Shown in pieces: positions 63,246-64,000 of a stretch of DNA of 64,000 bases. The notes beneath the pieces were generated by a model that worked only from the letters and a program-made list of their open reading frames with translations, ran no database searches and was not told the DNA's origin. The translations under genes were made by a program, and so were the position numbers. Positions within the stretch are counted from its first letter, which is position 1. Each line of letters opens with the position of its first letter. Origin of the DNA: UBA5072 sp963822145 (lineage in GTDB: Bacteria > Bacteroidota > Bacteroidia > Bacteroidales > UBA10428); assembly GCA_963822145.1 (NCBI GenBank), contig CAWGGG010000002.1:558001-622000 (forward strand), read 5' to 3'.

Positions 63246-64000
63246 TCATCCTTTATTTTGTTCTTCACCGGGGTCTGGCAGAATACCCTTGCTTCTATAA
63301 ATCGGATGTATATGCCTTCGCAGAGTCTTACGGTTGATTTCAAACCAGATCCCGGCAAGAGCGGTGATGATGCCACCCAGCAACAAAGTAGCCGCAATGC
63401 CTATGCCACTGGCAATGCTCCCTGCCAGCAGGTTGCCGATGGGAACGGTTCCCATCAGGGCCATAGCATAAAAACTCATTACACGGCCCCGCTTGTCCTC
63501 GTCAGCCAGGGCATGCAGCATGGTGTTTATCGCGGCAATGGAGAGGATCATGGAAAATCCGGCAAAGAAAAAAGCGGCCAGGGAAAGATGGAGCGTATTT
63601 GAAAAGGAAGCCGCAATAATGGCCAGTCCCAGCACTATGGTTGAGAGGGAGATGATCTTTCCAAGTCCCAATACGGAATTGCGTGCAGCAAGATAGATAG
63701 CTCCTGCAAGTGCCCCGGCACCCAACGCCGACATCAGAAATCCCAGGGTGCCGGAACCGCCTTTAAGAATTTCTTTGGCATAGGCGGGCAACAGGACCAT
63801 AAAAGGAAGACCTACCAGGCTCAACGCGGCCAGCGTGAGCAGCAAGGTTCTTATCGGTACCGACTGAAAAGTATAATGAAGGCCTTCTCTAAAGCTCTCC
63901 CGGAAGTTAACCGTTTTGAGCAATCTTGGTTTTTTGGGAATCTTCAGCAGCCAGAGGGCGATGATGACAGCAATGAAACTGACGGCATTGATCAGGAAAC
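63246..64000 (-). CDS. MFS transporter (EntS/MFS_3-type), N-terminus beyond window
   Basis: The C-terminal 251 codons lie in the window and the frame stays open to the edge (FLINAVSFIAVIIALWLL...). Seven or so hydrophobic helices are visible with the cytoplasmic ADEDKRGRVMSFYAMALMGTVPIGNLLAGSIAS segment, typical of the MFS_3/enterobactin-exporter group. A TTG at 63923 is not the start. Substrate unknown; exporters of siderophores or drugs belong here. Confidence 0.85.
   Translation of the reverse strand, partial: FLINAVSFIAVIIALWLLKIPKKPRLLKTVNFRESFREGLHYTFQSVPIRTLLLTLAALSLVGLPFMVLLPAYAKEILKGGSGTLGFLMSALGAGALAGAIYLAARNSVLGLGKIISLSTIVLGLAIIAASFSNTLHLSLAAFFFAGFSMILSIAAINTMLHALADEDKRGRVMSFYAMALMGTVPIGNLLAGSIASGIGIAATLLLGGIITALAGIWFEINRKTLRRHIHPIYRSKGILPDPGEEQNKG

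Overview
The window looks like a chromosomal segment of an anaerobic or facultative member of the Bacteroidota, probably of the Bacteroidales/Marinilabiliales type. Evidence: 7-bp elements of the TAnnTTTG type in front of genes, many SPI/SPII-exported glycoside hydrolases and esterases, a LytS/LytTR pair, a DUF5916 protein, a DUF4954 protein, a complete-looking menaquinone cluster and a 2-hydroxyacyl-CoA dehydratase-type activase. Coding density is high and no stretch over 300 bases lacks a gene. There are no rRNA or tRNA genes, no CRISPR array and no transposase. All family calls come from reading motifs by eye; no database search was run.

Layout. 1-3332 (minus): a molybdenum hydroxylase operon (XdhC, MocA-like cytidylyltransferase, 2Fe-2S subunit, large subunit cut by the window edge). 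3613-18464: a Tat-signal DUF3795 protein, a DUF5916 outer-membrane protein, an esterase with an apparently dead second hydrolase domain, a PepSY protein, a decayed tannase-family pseudogene, a LytTR/LytS system next to an FtsX-type permease, a TolB-like propeller and a GH20 hexosaminidase. 18498-23891: a prohibitin-like protein and a 1459-residue acyl-CoA dehydratase activase. 23888-31855 (minus): menaquinone synthesis, menG, thioesterase, menF, D, B, A, C and E, with menE carrying one frameshift and no menH visible.

31980-46189 (plus): gltX, then an unbroken same-strand run: a CitD-CitE fusion, CitF, a homoisocitrate/isocitrate dehydrogenase-type protein, an HD protein, two different fused aconitase-type hydro-lyases, an antiquitin-type (ALDH7) alpha-aminoadipate semialdehyde dehydrogenase, and LYS1- and LYS9-type saccharopine dehydrogenases. 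Read together these encode nearly every step needed to run the fungal alpha-aminoadipate lysine pathway backwards: lysine, saccharopine, aminoadipate semialdehyde, aminoadipate, oxoadipate, then carboxylation to homoisocitrate, isomerisation to homocitrate and cleavage by a citrate-lyase-like enzyme to acetate and 2-oxoglutarate. This is the leading candidate for an undescribed system; only the aminotransferase and the citrate-lyase maturation genes are not in view.

46155-64000: an AGE-family epimerase lipoprotein, an esterase, a MarR-controlled TolC/HlyD/RND efflux operon with two matching candidate operators, a GH116/GH172 pair of divergent genes, a cyclophilin, a DUF4954 protein, an S41 peptidase and a partial MFS exporter. 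Short tandem repeats (7-, 8-, 9- and 13-bp units) fill several gaps, and several of them start at the stop codon of the preceding gene.
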